From positions 1 to 5,745 of the forward strand of contig JALSHQ010000045.1 in assembly GCA_026982145.1 (NCBI GenBank): 5,745 nucleotides of DNA, written 5' to 3'. A program made the position numbers and the translations under genes. Positions 1 to 5,745 of the stretch are shown here, in pieces. Every line of letters begins with the position of its first letter. Positions within the stretch are counted from its first letter, which is position 1. The DNA is from Gammaproteobacteria bacterium (GTDB lineage Bacteria > Pseudomonadota > Gammaproteobacteria > SZUA-140). Under the pieces are notes generated by a model that had not been told where the DNA came from, ran no database searches, and was given only the letters and a program-made list of their open reading frames with translations.

Positions 1-27
1 AAACAGCCCCTATAACCACATCTATGA

Positions 28-56
28 TTGATATATACCTGTTTTAGGGGTATAAA
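28..56 (+). promoter_or_regulatory. Sigma70-type promoter of the TIR gene
   Basis: A -35 element TTGATA (28-33) and a -10 element TATAAA (51-56) are separated by exactly 17 bp. Each hexamer differs from consensus by one or two bases. Transcription would begin near position 62-64, leaving a leader of only about 24 nt before the ATG at 87. The geometry suggests fairly strong, housekeeping-type expression. No clear operator was seen, although a 6-bp inverted pair (CCCCTA at 7-12, TAGGGG at 45-50) brackets the -35 region and could be chance. Confidence 0.65.
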
Positions 57-86
57 AACAAGCAAATTAATCACGGGTATTTTGTC

Positions 87-1064
87 ATGCAAGGGATCTT
101 TATCAATTATCGTCGCGAAGACTCAGAAGGGTACGCCATTACCCTGCAAGACCGTCTTGCCAAGCACTTCGGCGACAAGCAGCTCTTCATGGATGTCGAT
201 GACATTGAACCCGGCCTCGATTTTATGCAGGCGATCGAAAAAAGCCTCTCTTCCTGCCAAGTCGTATTGGTATTGATCGGTGAACGCTGGCTTGATGTGA
301 TGGACAAACAGGGCAATCGTCGACTCGAGAACCCCAACGACCCCCTCCGCATCGAGATCGAAACAGCACTCAAAAGCGATGCCCGCGTGATTCCAATCCT
401 ACTACACGGCACACCCATGCCCGCGAGCGACAAGTTGCCGGAATCACTCGCACCACTGACACGCCGCCACGCCATTGAGATCAGCAGCAGTCGCCGAGAT
501 TATGACCTTGAGCGACTCTTCTCGACACTTGAAAAAATCCCAGGCCTTAAGCCTTTAGCCAAGCCAGTTGAGAAGGCTCAGCCAGCACCACGCCGAAGCG
601 CGTTTAAAAATGGCCTCGTGGGTGCTGGCATTGTGCTTTTATTGCTGGTCACTCTGGGGCTCTTCATGGATGAAGAAGATACTGCCTCTCCAGCAGTTGA
701 ATCCGCTACGCTCCAGCCCACCATTCAACCTCCCTCTGTACCCACCCCTACGCTGGCTTCATCCTCACAAGCCGCGACCGTTAATCTGAGTGGCACTTGG
801 TATGATGACGGCGGCACCCGCTTTGACGCAATTCAAAAAGGCAATAAATTTATTGCGACCGGTTTCAATATCTTTGGCATGGCCACCAAGCAGATGCACG
901 GCACCGTACGTGGCGACACCCTCTTTTTCACACTACAGGAAGGCTTTCTTGAAATGGATGGCTCCGGCACATTGAATGAAGATGGGCAACATTTCGATTA
1001 CACGCTAGTACAAGGCAACTACAGCGAAGGTGGGCAGTTGCACCTAGACCACACTCGTAATTAA
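87..1064 (+). CDS. TIR-domain single-pass membrane protein with C-terminal beta-rich domain
   Basis: This 325-residue protein begins with a TIR domain (about residues 3-145). Visible motifs are box 1 'IFINYRRED' (4-12), the BB-loop-like 'FMDVDDIEPG' (34-43), the core strand 'VVLVLIGERWL' (59-69) and 'LRIEIETAL' (87-95). E90 in the last motif is at the position of the catalytic glutamate of NAD-cleaving TIR domains. A basic stretch ending in RRSAFK (169-174) precedes one hydrophobic helix (about 176-193), followed by acidic DEED. The positive-inside rule therefore puts the TIR in the cytoplasm and the C-terminus outside. A Pro/Ser/Thr-rich linker (about 199-230) leads to a predicted beta-sheet domain (about 232-322) starting 'LSGTWYDDGG', with lipocalin-like alternating strands. 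The ATG at 87 is chosen because box 1 starts at once; its Shine-Dalgarno is weak (ACGGG near 73-77). TIR domains act as NADases or as protein-interaction modules; which applies here is not known. No known TIR partner gene is adjacent downstream. Confidence 0.88.
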   Translation: MQGIFINYRREDSEGYAITLQDRLAKHFGDKQLFMDVDDIEPGLDFMQAIEKSLSSCQVVLVLIGERWLDVMDKQGNRRLENPNDPLRIEIETALKSDARVIPILLHGTPMPASDKLPESLAPLTRRHAIEISSSRRDYDLERLFSTLEKIPGLKPLAKPVEKAQPAPRRSAFKNGLVGAGIVLLLLVTLGLFMDEEDTASPAVESATLQPTIQPPSVPTPTLASSSQAATVNLSGTWYDDGGTRFDAIQKGNKFIATGFNIFGMATKQMHGTVRGDTLFFTLQEGFLEMDGSGTLNEDGQHFDYTLVQGNYSEGGQLHLDHTRN

Positions 1065-1264
1065 CTTCGAGGCACTTTTCCACCGCGCCTCAAACTAAAA
1101 CTAAAACCAGCCGCCTAGATTACTCGACCAACACTCCCCTTAAGCCTGAAAATTAAAGGCCACTGCTATTTTTGTCGATATGCCACTCACAACAGAATAG
1201 GTAACATGTGCTTGGATGCGTGCAAATGGCACCACGACTCATGGAACTGAGAACTTTAAGCGAT

Positions 1265-1270
1265 GGAGGT
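1265..1270 (+). promoter_or_regulatory. Shine-Dalgarno site fixing the lipoprotein start
   Basis: GGAGGT lies 6 nt before the ATG at 1277, a near-perfect ribosome binding site. It decides the start against an in-frame GTG at 1208, which would put 23 non-signal-like residues before the lipoprotein signal peptide. Confidence 0.85.
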
Positions 1271-1276
1271 GTGAGG

Positions 1277-2389
1277 ATGTCAAACCACAAAAAGGCTAGA
1301 ATTACCGCAACGTTAGCCCTGTTCACGATAACCGCAGGTATTGCCGCTTGCGGCGGCAGTTCAGGAGGCGCCTCGACCAGCGAGACCCGCTACACAGGCC
1401 CAGGTTCAAAATGGGACATCTCACTCAGCTCTGATGCTTCCTTCTCTGTCACTCGCCGAGAAAATACCACAGCACCTGTCGATATGACAGTGACGGGTAC
1501 TTATGTGCGCCAAAACAACGGGTTTGTGAAATTAACGGTTAACAGTGCGACTGACAGCGCCAATAACATGTTGTCATCACCTGCCAACGGCGATACGGCC
1601 TGGGCGCTGGACGTTCCGGGCTACGCTTTTATGCTCCGCCCAATGGATGCCAACAATGAGCAACTCATCCCCATGGTTGTTTCCGGTGGATGCCCAAGCA
1701 GCAACCTGTCCAGCAACTGGGTAACGGTAAAGACAGCTGCCGGTAATGACGCCACAGATGCAAACAGCGATTTCTTTGGCACATTCACCTTTGACGCCAC
1801 AGCACAGACCGGCGAACTGCCATCACGCTATAGCCTCGTCAACCCAACAAGTAACGTGGGTGCGTTCACTGTCGGCAGTGGAACCTGCAACGAAGGCATC
1901 ATGGACATATCAAACGGCATCATGTATCTGGCCTCTAATGGCGCGATTGTTCGTATCGGTACTGATACTCCGCAAGATGCCTCTGATGACAGTTACATTT
2001 TCGCACTCGACCAAAAAGCCATTAGCAACCTGAGCAATATCTCCGGTACTTATGCAGGCATGCTGTTTGACGATAACGCAATATCAGGAGAAAAGATTCT
2101 TCCCGTCAGTATGACATGTGATGCCGCAGGCAACTGCACCGGCGCCCTACTGGGCACAGATTTAACCTCTCAGCTGGGCGGCACTGTCTCACTGGATTTC
2201 TCAACCAGCACACCGGATACCCCCAGCACAGGCTGGATCACCGGTACCATCACTGATACCAGCAGTGGCAATATCAGCTGCATGTTTGATATAGACGCCG
2301 CCGGTACAGGGAAAAAAATAGCGAGCTGTGTAGGGCAGTCACCCGACGACAACACAAAGTTATTTAACGTCCTGCTTGTATCCATCTAA
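1277..2389 (+). CDS. Predicted outer-membrane lipoprotein of unknown function
   Basis: The 370-residue product starts with a type II signal peptide: positive n-region (MSNHKKAR), hydrophobic core (about 9-21) and lipobox IAAC with the lipidated cysteine at 25. Residue +2 is Gly, not Asp, so Lol sorting would send it to the outer membrane. A flexible GGSSGGAS tether follows. The mature part is rich in Gly, Ser, Thr, Asp and Asn and looks all-beta, possibly as two lobes: about 40-135, with 'VTGTYVRQNNGFVKLTV', and about 165-370, with 'ISGTYAGMLFDD' near 255-266. Six further cysteines (139, 204, 281, 287, 335, 351) could form three disulfides in the periplasm or at the surface. No enzyme motif is recognised. 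The gene appears to be its own unit: about 210 nt separate it from the TIR gene and a strong inverted repeat follows it. Its promoter could not be placed with confidence; a poor -35-like TTGTCG lies at 1172. It is best called a lipoprotein of unknown function. Confidence 0.85.
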   Translation: MSNHKKARITATLALFTITAGIAACGGSSGGASTSETRYTGPGSKWDISLSSDASFSVTRRENTTAPVDMTVTGTYVRQNNGFVKLTVNSATDSANNMLSSPANGDTAWALDVPGYAFMLRPMDANNEQLIPMVVSGGCPSSNLSSNWVTVKTAAGNDATDANSDFFGTFTFDATAQTGELPSRYSLVNPTSNVGAFTVGSGTCNEGIMDISNGIMYLASNGAIVRIGTDTPQDASDDSYIFALDQKAISNLSNISGTYAGMLFDDNAISGEKILPVSMTCDAAGNCTGALLGTDLTSQLGGTVSLDFSTSTPDTPSTGWITGTITDTSSGNISCMFDIDAAGTGKKIASCVGQSPDDNTKLFNVLLVSI

Positions 2390-2393
2390 AACG

Positions 2394-2432
2394 CTACGAC
2401 CACCGAGGCTAATAGAGCCTCGGTGGTCGTAG
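2394..2432 (+). terminator. Perfect 17-bp hairpin, probable transcription terminator
   Basis: CTACGACCACCGAGGCT (2394-2410) and its exact reverse complement (2416-2432) flank a 5-nt AATAG loop, starting 5 nt after the lipoprotein stop codon. The stem is long and GC-rich, as in an intrinsic terminator. The sequence downstream (TCCCCTCATGTTTTCC) is only moderately U-rich, so termination may be partial, or the hairpin may mainly protect the 3' end of the mRNA. Because it is symmetrical it could act on either strand, but no reverse-strand gene needs it. Confidence 0.75.
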
Positions 2433-2469
2433 TCCCCTCATGTTTTCCATTCATATTACTTCTCCAGAA

Positions 2470-2498
2470 TTGCATCGTTTCTCTTTCTAGGCTCTAAT
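2470..2498 (+). promoter_or_regulatory. Possible promoter of the two-component operon
   Basis: TTGCAT (2470-2475) and TCTAAT (2493-2498, five of six matches to TATAAT) are spaced by 17 bp and would start transcription near 2505, about 36 nt before the response regulator. The -35 half is weak. No copy of the CTTAAC repeat found upstream of the last gene occurs here, so autoregulation through that motif is not evident. Confidence 0.35.
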
Positions 2499-2523
2499 AG
2501 AAACCACTAATAAGCTTGCTCGA

Positions 2524-2529
2524 AAGGAG
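2524..2529 (+). promoter_or_regulatory. Shine-Dalgarno site for the GTG-started response regulator
   Basis: AAGGAG lies 11 nt before the GTG at 2541. The spacing is slightly long, but no other start codon fits. The GTG puts the first beta-strand of the receiver domain (IRVLIIEDD) at residues 7-15, the usual place. Confidence 0.6.
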
Positions 2530-2540
2530 CGCTCAATTCA

Positions 2541-3242
2541 GTGATTCACAACACCCCAATTCGCGTTCTGATCATTGAAGATGACAGCGATCTTGCTGCC
2601 AATCTTTATGACTACTTGGAAGCTAAAGGCCACTTGCCTGACTCCGCTGGCGATGGTCTTACGGGGCTACACCTTGCGGTCACTAATGAATATGATGTGA
2701 TTATTATGGATGTCATGATGCCCGGCATGGATGGACTCACCGCCTGCCGCAAGCTGCGAGAAGAGGCGAATAGCGCCACCCCAGTCCTGATGCTGACGGC
2801 ACGCGACACACTGGACGACAAACTGGCAGGGTTTGAAAACGGTGCCGATGATTACCTCGTCAAACCCTTTGCACTCAAAGAGCTGCTAGCACGCATCACC
2901 GCCCTGAGCCGGCGCAGATTAAAAGATGCTGATAAGCAGCTTATTGAGGTCAGCGACCTCAAATTCAACCCCAATACACTGCAAGTACACCGGAAAAACA
3001 AACTGATCACACTGACCCCGATCGCACTCACCATCCTAGAGTTGCTGATCCGCCGTTCACCCAACGTGGTTAAACGTGATGAGATTGAAAAAGAGGTTTG
3101 GCATGACTCCCCACCCGACAGTGATGTCTTGCGCGCTCACATTCACGCCTTGCGGGCTGCGGTAGACCGCCCTTTTGAAAAGCAGCTCATTCACACTATT
3201 CACGGCATTGGCTTTCGCTTAACAGATGACTGTCAACTATAA
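2541..3242 (+). CDS. OmpR/PhoB-family response regulator
   Basis: This 233-residue cytoplasmic transcription factor has the usual family length. The receiver domain (about 7-122) has the acidic pocket E13/D14/D15, phospho-acceptor D57 in 'IIMDVMMPGMDG', T86 in 'LTAR' and K108 in 'YLVKPF', so all phosphorylation residues are intact. The C-terminal winged-helix domain (about 135-229) includes a recognition-helix region 'SDVLRAHIHALRAAVD' (194-209) and the wing strand 'HTIHGIGFRL' (218-227). The gene uses a GTG start and overlaps the histidine kinase by 17 nt, so the two are almost certainly cotranscribed and translationally coupled. Regulators of this class bind head-to-tail to direct repeats. 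The 11-bp-period repeat array at 5047-5085, 1.8 kb downstream, is the obvious candidate target; that link is inference. The stimulus and subfamily name (PmrA-, QseB- or ColR-like) cannot be fixed from sequence alone. Confidence 0.95.
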   Translation: MIHNTPIRVLIIEDDSDLAANLYDYLEAKGHLPDSAGDGLTGLHLAVTNEYDVIIMDVMMPGMDGLTACRKLREEANSATPVLMLTARDTLDDKLAGFENGADDYLVKPFALKELLARITALSRRRLKDADKQLIEVSDLKFNPNTLQVHRKNKLITLTPIALTILELLIRRSPNVVKRDEIEKEVWHDSPPDSDVLRAHIHALRAAVDRPFEKQLIHTIHGIGFRLTDDCQL

Positions 3243-4518
3243 ACAGAGTCTACGCCGCCGCATCGGCCTCTCTTTTCTACTCTTTGGCGCACTGATCAGT
3301 TTAACCATCTCGGTCGGTGTCTATTTTGCAGTAGAAGATATTGAGGTGGAGCTTGTGGAAGAGAGCTTACAATCGGAGCTAGATTTCTATCTCAACCATG
3401 CCAATAAGGCACCCGGTTATACTGAACAAATAAGCGCTAAGATCGTGCTCTATTATGTGGATGACTCACAAAAAGAGATCGTACCTGAAACGATTCGCAA
3501 CCTCCCCCTCGGCCACCACGACCTAGAATATGAGCAGTATCTCTACCATATTCTCGTGGCAACGGATAAAAAAAATAGCGCCACCGTCTATATGGTCAGG
3601 GATGCCACCTCTTTTGAACAGCGTGAAATCGCCCTCCATACAGCCCTGATCGCCTCAGTGGTCGCCGCCATTCTAATCGCACTGTGGCTAGGGAGTTGGC
3701 TCTCGGGCAAAGTAATACTGCCGCTATCAACGCTGGCTCGGCAGGTTGCCGAATTAAAACCCGGCGACCATACACCGCTACAAAAAACCAACCAGTATGC
3801 TGATGATGAGGTGGGTCAATTGGCCACAACCTTCGACCACTATCTTGACCAGCTCTCCCAGCTTATTGAACGCGAGCAAGCGTTCACTGCCAACGCCAGC
3901 CATGAGTTACGCACGCCACTTTCTGTCATCAATAGTGCTGCCGAGCTGTTGCTTGACAACCCCGAACTTCCAGAGCGAACACTCAGACAAATTGAACGTA
4001 TCGCACGCGCGGGCAATCGCATGTCACAAATGATTGAGGTATTGCTACTGCTTGCACGCGAGCCAAATCCAAATAATGGTGGGAGCACACAAGAGTGCTT
4101 TAGTCTTAAAGAGGCCGCTCTTGAGGTGTGTGACCAGCACCGTTTTCTCACACACGGAAGGGCGCTCACCTTGCGCTGCAACATCATTAACGATTTTGAA
4201 ACTGATGCTCCCAGATCAGTCATCAGTATTGTACTCGGCAACCTCGTGCGTAACGCCCTCACCTACACCCAAGCAGGGGAGGTCGTCATCACCATTGACA
4301 ACAACATCATCGAGGTAAAGGACAGCGGCACCGGCATTTCGAAAGCACAACTAGCACAGATCTTTCAGCGCCATTACCGCGGAACAGAAAGTGGTGGCAG
4401 CGGCATAGGGCTTGCGATTGTCAAACGTATCTGTGAGCGACAGCAGTGGCAGATCGACATTGAGAGTACGGTTGGCGTAGGAACCACTGTACGCCTGACA
4501 TTGAATAGCGCGTTATAA
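3226..4518 (+). CDS. Two-component sensor histidine kinase
   Basis: The 430-residue inner-membrane kinase is presumably the partner of the overlapping response regulator. Membrane helices at about 13-36 and 138-159 enclose a periplasmic sensor of about 100 residues with no cysteines and no recognised ligand motif. A HAMP linker follows (about 160-212, with P166 and 'DDEVGQLA' at 193-200). The dimerisation/phospho-acceptor helix carries 'ASHELRTPL' with H226. The ATPase domain shows the N box 'NLVRNALTYT' (N343), G1 box 'VKDSGTGI' (D366), F box 'IFQRHYRG' and G2 box 'GGSGIGLAIV', all intact. The ATG at 3226 lies inside the end of the regulator gene, which supports coupled translation. The organisation resembles PmrB/QseC/ColS-type kinases, but the short sensor does not identify the signal. 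The stop is followed by a 43-nt gap to the next gene with no terminator, so the small P-loop gene may belong to the same transcript. Confidence 0.95.
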   Translation: MTVNYKQSLRRRIGLSFLLFGALISLTISVGVYFAVEDIEVELVEESLQSELDFYLNHANKAPGYTEQISAKIVLYYVDDSQKEIVPETIRNLPLGHHDLEYEQYLYHILVATDKKNSATVYMVRDATSFEQREIALHTALIASVVAAILIALWLGSWLSGKVILPLSTLARQVAELKPGDHTPLQKTNQYADDEVGQLATTFDHYLDQLSQLIEREQAFTANASHELRTPLSVINSAAELLLDNPELPERTLRQIERIARAGNRMSQMIEVLLLLAREPNPNNGGSTQECFSLKEAALEVCDQHRFLTHGRALTLRCNIINDFETDAPRSVISIVLGNLVRNALTYTQAGEVVITIDNNIIEVKDSGTGISKAQLAQIFQRHYRGTESGGSGIGLAIVKRICERQQWQIDIESTVGVGTTVRLTLNSAL

Positions 4519-4561
4519 CAAAATCTTGTGCCGCAACCCTCCATCGTTATAGCATGAGCTG

Positions 4562-5020
4562 ATGAGAATCGTTACTGCCATGGGGCCTCGCTGTGGCACC
4601 TCTTTTATCATGCAGCAGTGTGTGAAGGCCGGATTGCCCGTCAACGGGGTCGCTTTCGTTAATGAGCAATTAACCCCGGAATCAGGCAACCCTGACGGCT
4701 ATTATGAAATGCAAGGGGCGCCGCAAGTCGGGCAGATCCAGAAGGTCTGGCCAGTAGAACTCAAAGAGATCAACCCTCAAGAGATTTCAGCACTAGTGGT
4801 GGTTGACCGGCGCGATAAGCAGGCGCTGTTTACCTCTATGCGCAAGCAGGCGAAACGGGAGCGTTTTGATTACCCTGCCGAGCAAGCCTATGAGGAGATT
4901 AGCCAGACACTCAAAACGTATTTGCACTCAACCGGCATCCGCTACAAGCTCGTCTATACAGAAGATCTGGATTGCGAAATCGACTCAATACTTGCATATC
5001 TGGCCGATGGCCTGCAATAA
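4562..5020 (+). CDS. Small sulfotransferase-like P-loop protein
   Basis: The product has 152 residues. Its N-terminus 'MGPRCGTSFI' (7-16) matches the 5'-phosphosulfate-binding loop of sulfotransferases (usual form G-x-PR-S-G-T-[ST]), with Cys in place of the usual Ser. 'GNPDGYYE' (42-49) matches the NPxGYxE motif that follows this loop in bacterial members. 'LVVVDRRDKQALFTSM' (78-93) resembles the 3'-phosphate-binding strand and helix, with R84 and S92 as candidate contacts, and 'YKLVYTEDL' (128-136) resembles the C-terminal yEdL segment. The protein is about half the usual 250-300 residues, but all the landmark segments are present in order, so it looks like a compact family member rather than a fragment. 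No signal peptide is seen, so it is probably cytoplasmic. The ATG at 4562 is set by the P-loop strand; the ribosome site is poor (TGAG just upstream), consistent with coupling to the kinase gene. Substrate and activity are unknown, and a nucleotide-binding role without sulfotransfer is possible. Confidence 0.72.
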   Translation: MRIVTAMGPRCGTSFIMQQCVKAGLPVNGVAFVNEQLTPESGNPDGYYEMQGAPQVGQIQKVWPVELKEINPQEISALVVVDRRDKQALFTSMRKQAKRERFDYPAEQAYEEISQTLKTYLHSTGIRYKLVYTEDLDCEIDSILAYLADGLQ

Positions 5021-5046
5021 CTCGTTTTCTCCCTCTTTTTTGCCCG

Positions 5047-5085
5047 CTTAACGAAATCTTAACATCTGCTTAACATAGGCTTGAC
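5047..5085 (+). promoter_or_regulatory. Four direct repeats with 11-bp period: probable response-regulator binding array
   Basis: CTTAAC occurs at 5047-5052, 5058-5063 and 5069-5074, and CTTGAC at 5080-5085, each start exactly 11 bp after the last. The middle two copies extend to CTTAACAT. Head-to-tail half-sites one helical turn apart are typical of OmpR/PmrA/QseB-family regulators (for example the CTTAA-N6-CTTAA boxes known for PmrA). The last copy contains TTGAC, a -35-like sequence. The best -10-like sequence, TACATT (5097-5102), is too close to pair with it, as expected at an activator-dependent promoter. The array ends 48 nt before the T_hemolysin gene and lies in the same gene group as an OmpR-family regulator. 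Confidence 0.75.
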
Positions 5086-5119
5086 GAGCTGATTGCTACA
5101 TTGTCTCCACGCTAACCCG

Positions 5120-5125
5120 AAGGAG
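5120..5125 (+). promoter_or_regulatory. Shine-Dalgarno site of the T_hemolysin gene
   Basis: AAGGAG ends 8 nt before the ATG at 5134, a strong ribosome binding site with ideal spacing. It fixes the start of the last gene. Confidence 0.8.
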
Positions 5126-5133
5126 ACAAGCGC

Positions 5134-5745
5134 ATGACTATTTCAACTGCCAAGATAACGTCCGAAACCACACAAGCACAGCGTAAAAACAGTGATGCGG
5201 CGACCGCGCGCAACGTTGAGATCACGCTGGTTAACCAGCAAGAAGCGCAGCGCCGAGAGATCGAGCGCTTCATTCGCACCCTATTTCGCCGCGCTTACGG
5301 TGCCACCATAAACCACTTTCCACCGCACCTGTTATCGATGCGCCAAGATGGCCGGATGCTCGCTGCACTCGGCATTCGCCCTGCAACGGATACCCCTCTT
5401 TTTCTGGAGAGCTACCTCGATAAGCCCATTGAATGTGCGTTGGCTGAGAAGCTTTCGCGCCCGATTGACCGCAGCCGCATCATTGAGATTGGCAGCCTTG
5501 CATCTGCTCATGGTGGCGGAGCACGCACCTTGATCATCACCCTCACGGCCTACCTCAGTGGTGCTGGCTATGAGTGGGCAGTGTTCACAGCCACCCCTCA
5601 GGTACGCAATAACTTTTCAAAACTGGGCATTCAATTGACTCCACTCGCGCGCGCGGATAAAACCCGCTTGGGTGAGGCTCAGTACGACTGGGGCAGTTAC
5701 TACGATCAATCCCCAGTTGTCGTGGCCTGCGATGTTAAACAAGGG
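5134..5745 (+). CDS. Thermostable hemolysin-family protein (T_hemolysin), 3' end outside window
   Basis: The frame is open for 204 codons from the ATG to the last base of the window, so the gene is partial. After a polar N-terminus of about 28 residues, the sequence matches my recollection of the family named after the Vibrio thermostable delta hemolysin (Pfam T_hemolysin). Recognisable segments are 'FRRAYGATINHFPPHLLSM' (51-69), 'AALGIRPATDTPLFLESYLD' (77-96), 'IIEIGSLAS' (116-124), 'WAVFTATPQVRNNFSKLGI' (148-166) and 'YDWGSYYDQSPVVVACDV' (184-201). Family members are usually about 200-250 residues, so most of the protein is present. No signal peptide or membrane segment is visible. The hemolysin name is historical, and most members have no demonstrated lytic activity. 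The pattern of strands around the 'EIGSLA' and 'FTAT' segments suggests to me an acyltransferase-like (GNAT or autoinducer-synthase) fold, which is inference only. The upstream repeat array points to control by a two-component regulator. Confidence 0.82.
   Translation, partial: MTISTAKITSETTQAQRKNSDAATARNVEITLVNQQEAQRREIERFIRTLFRRAYGATINHFPPHLLSMRQDGRMLAALGIRPATDTPLFLESYLDKPIECALAEKLSRPIDRSRIIEIGSLASAHGGGARTLIITLTAYLSGAGYEWAVFTATPQVRNNFSKLGIQLTPLARADKTRLGEAQYDWGSYYDQSPVVVACDVKQG

Noticed and set aside
1069..1091. Small hairpin GAGGC...GCCTC just after the TIR gene as a terminator
   Set aside because: The stem is only 5 bp with a 13-nt loop and is followed by A-rich rather than T-rich sequence, so it is too weak to call.
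1139..1157. CTTAAG and ATTAAA upstream of the lipoprotein as another copy of the regulator repeat
   Set aside because: The TTAA cores are 13 bp apart rather than 11 and there are only two, with poor matches around them.
1208..1276. N-terminal extension of the lipoprotein from a GTG at 1208
   Set aside because: The ATG at 1277 has a near-perfect GGAGGT 6 nt upstream and begins a textbook lipoprotein signal peptide; the extension would spoil it.
87..2389. TIR gene plus lipoprotein gene as a two-gene defence system
   Set aside because: They are about 210 nt apart, the lipoprotein has no effector or sensor domain known from defence systems, and there is no sign of a shared transcript.
3840..4262. 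140-codon reverse-strand open frame opposite the histidine kinase
   Set aside because: It lies entirely antisense to the conserved kinase core, has no ribosome site or recognisable domain, and is rich in Ser/Arg/Leu as expected of an antisense shadow.
5081..5109. Standard sigma70 promoter using TTGACG (5081-5086) as -35
   Set aside because: The hexamer at 17-bp spacing (TCTCCA, 5104-5109) matches the -10 consensus at only two positions; the TTGAC is better explained as the fourth repeat of the 11-bp array.

Overview
The window looks like chromosomal DNA of a gammaproteobacterium, possibly marine or environmental. This is inferred from the gene families (an OmpR-type two-component pair, a Vibrio-type 'thermostable hemolysin' family protein, and a Gly/Ser-rich lipoprotein N-terminus after the lipobox), from E. 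coli-like promoter and Shine-Dalgarno signals, and from base composition near one half G+C by eye. All supported genes are on the + strand. No tRNA, rRNA, CRISPR array, insertion sequence or integrase was seen. Reverse-strand open frames all lie opposite convincing genes.

Left part (1-2432): two separately transcribed genes. The first has a near-consensus sigma70 promoter and encodes a single-pass membrane protein: a cytoplasmic TIR domain with the conserved Glu at the position of the NADase glutamate, one membrane helix, a Pro/Ser/Thr-rich linker and a predicted exported all-beta domain. The second encodes a 370-residue predicted outer-membrane lipoprotein of unknown function. It is closed by a perfect 17-bp inverted repeat, which probably ends or insulates the unit.

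Right part (2433-5745): an OmpR/PhoB-family response regulator overlaps by 17 nt with its histidine kinase. A very short sulfotransferase-like P-loop protein follows 43 nt later, and then comes the 5' portion of a T_hemolysin (PF12261-like) gene that runs off the window. The 113-nt gap before the last gene holds four direct repeats, CTTAAC x3 and CTTGAC, spaced exactly 11 bp apart. This is the layout expected for tandem binding of an OmpR/PmrA/QseB-class regulator. The simplest reading is that the two-component system encoded just upstream controls the T_hemolysin operon.

The most interesting items are the repeat array as a probable cognate operator, the TIR-membrane-beta-domain protein as a possible transmembrane sensor with a TIR output, and the miniature sulfotransferase-like protein lying between the signalling pair and its presumed target. 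No complete, recognisable defence system is visible. The TIR gene has no Thoeris, CBASS or Argonaute partner downstream, and what lies upstream is outside the window.
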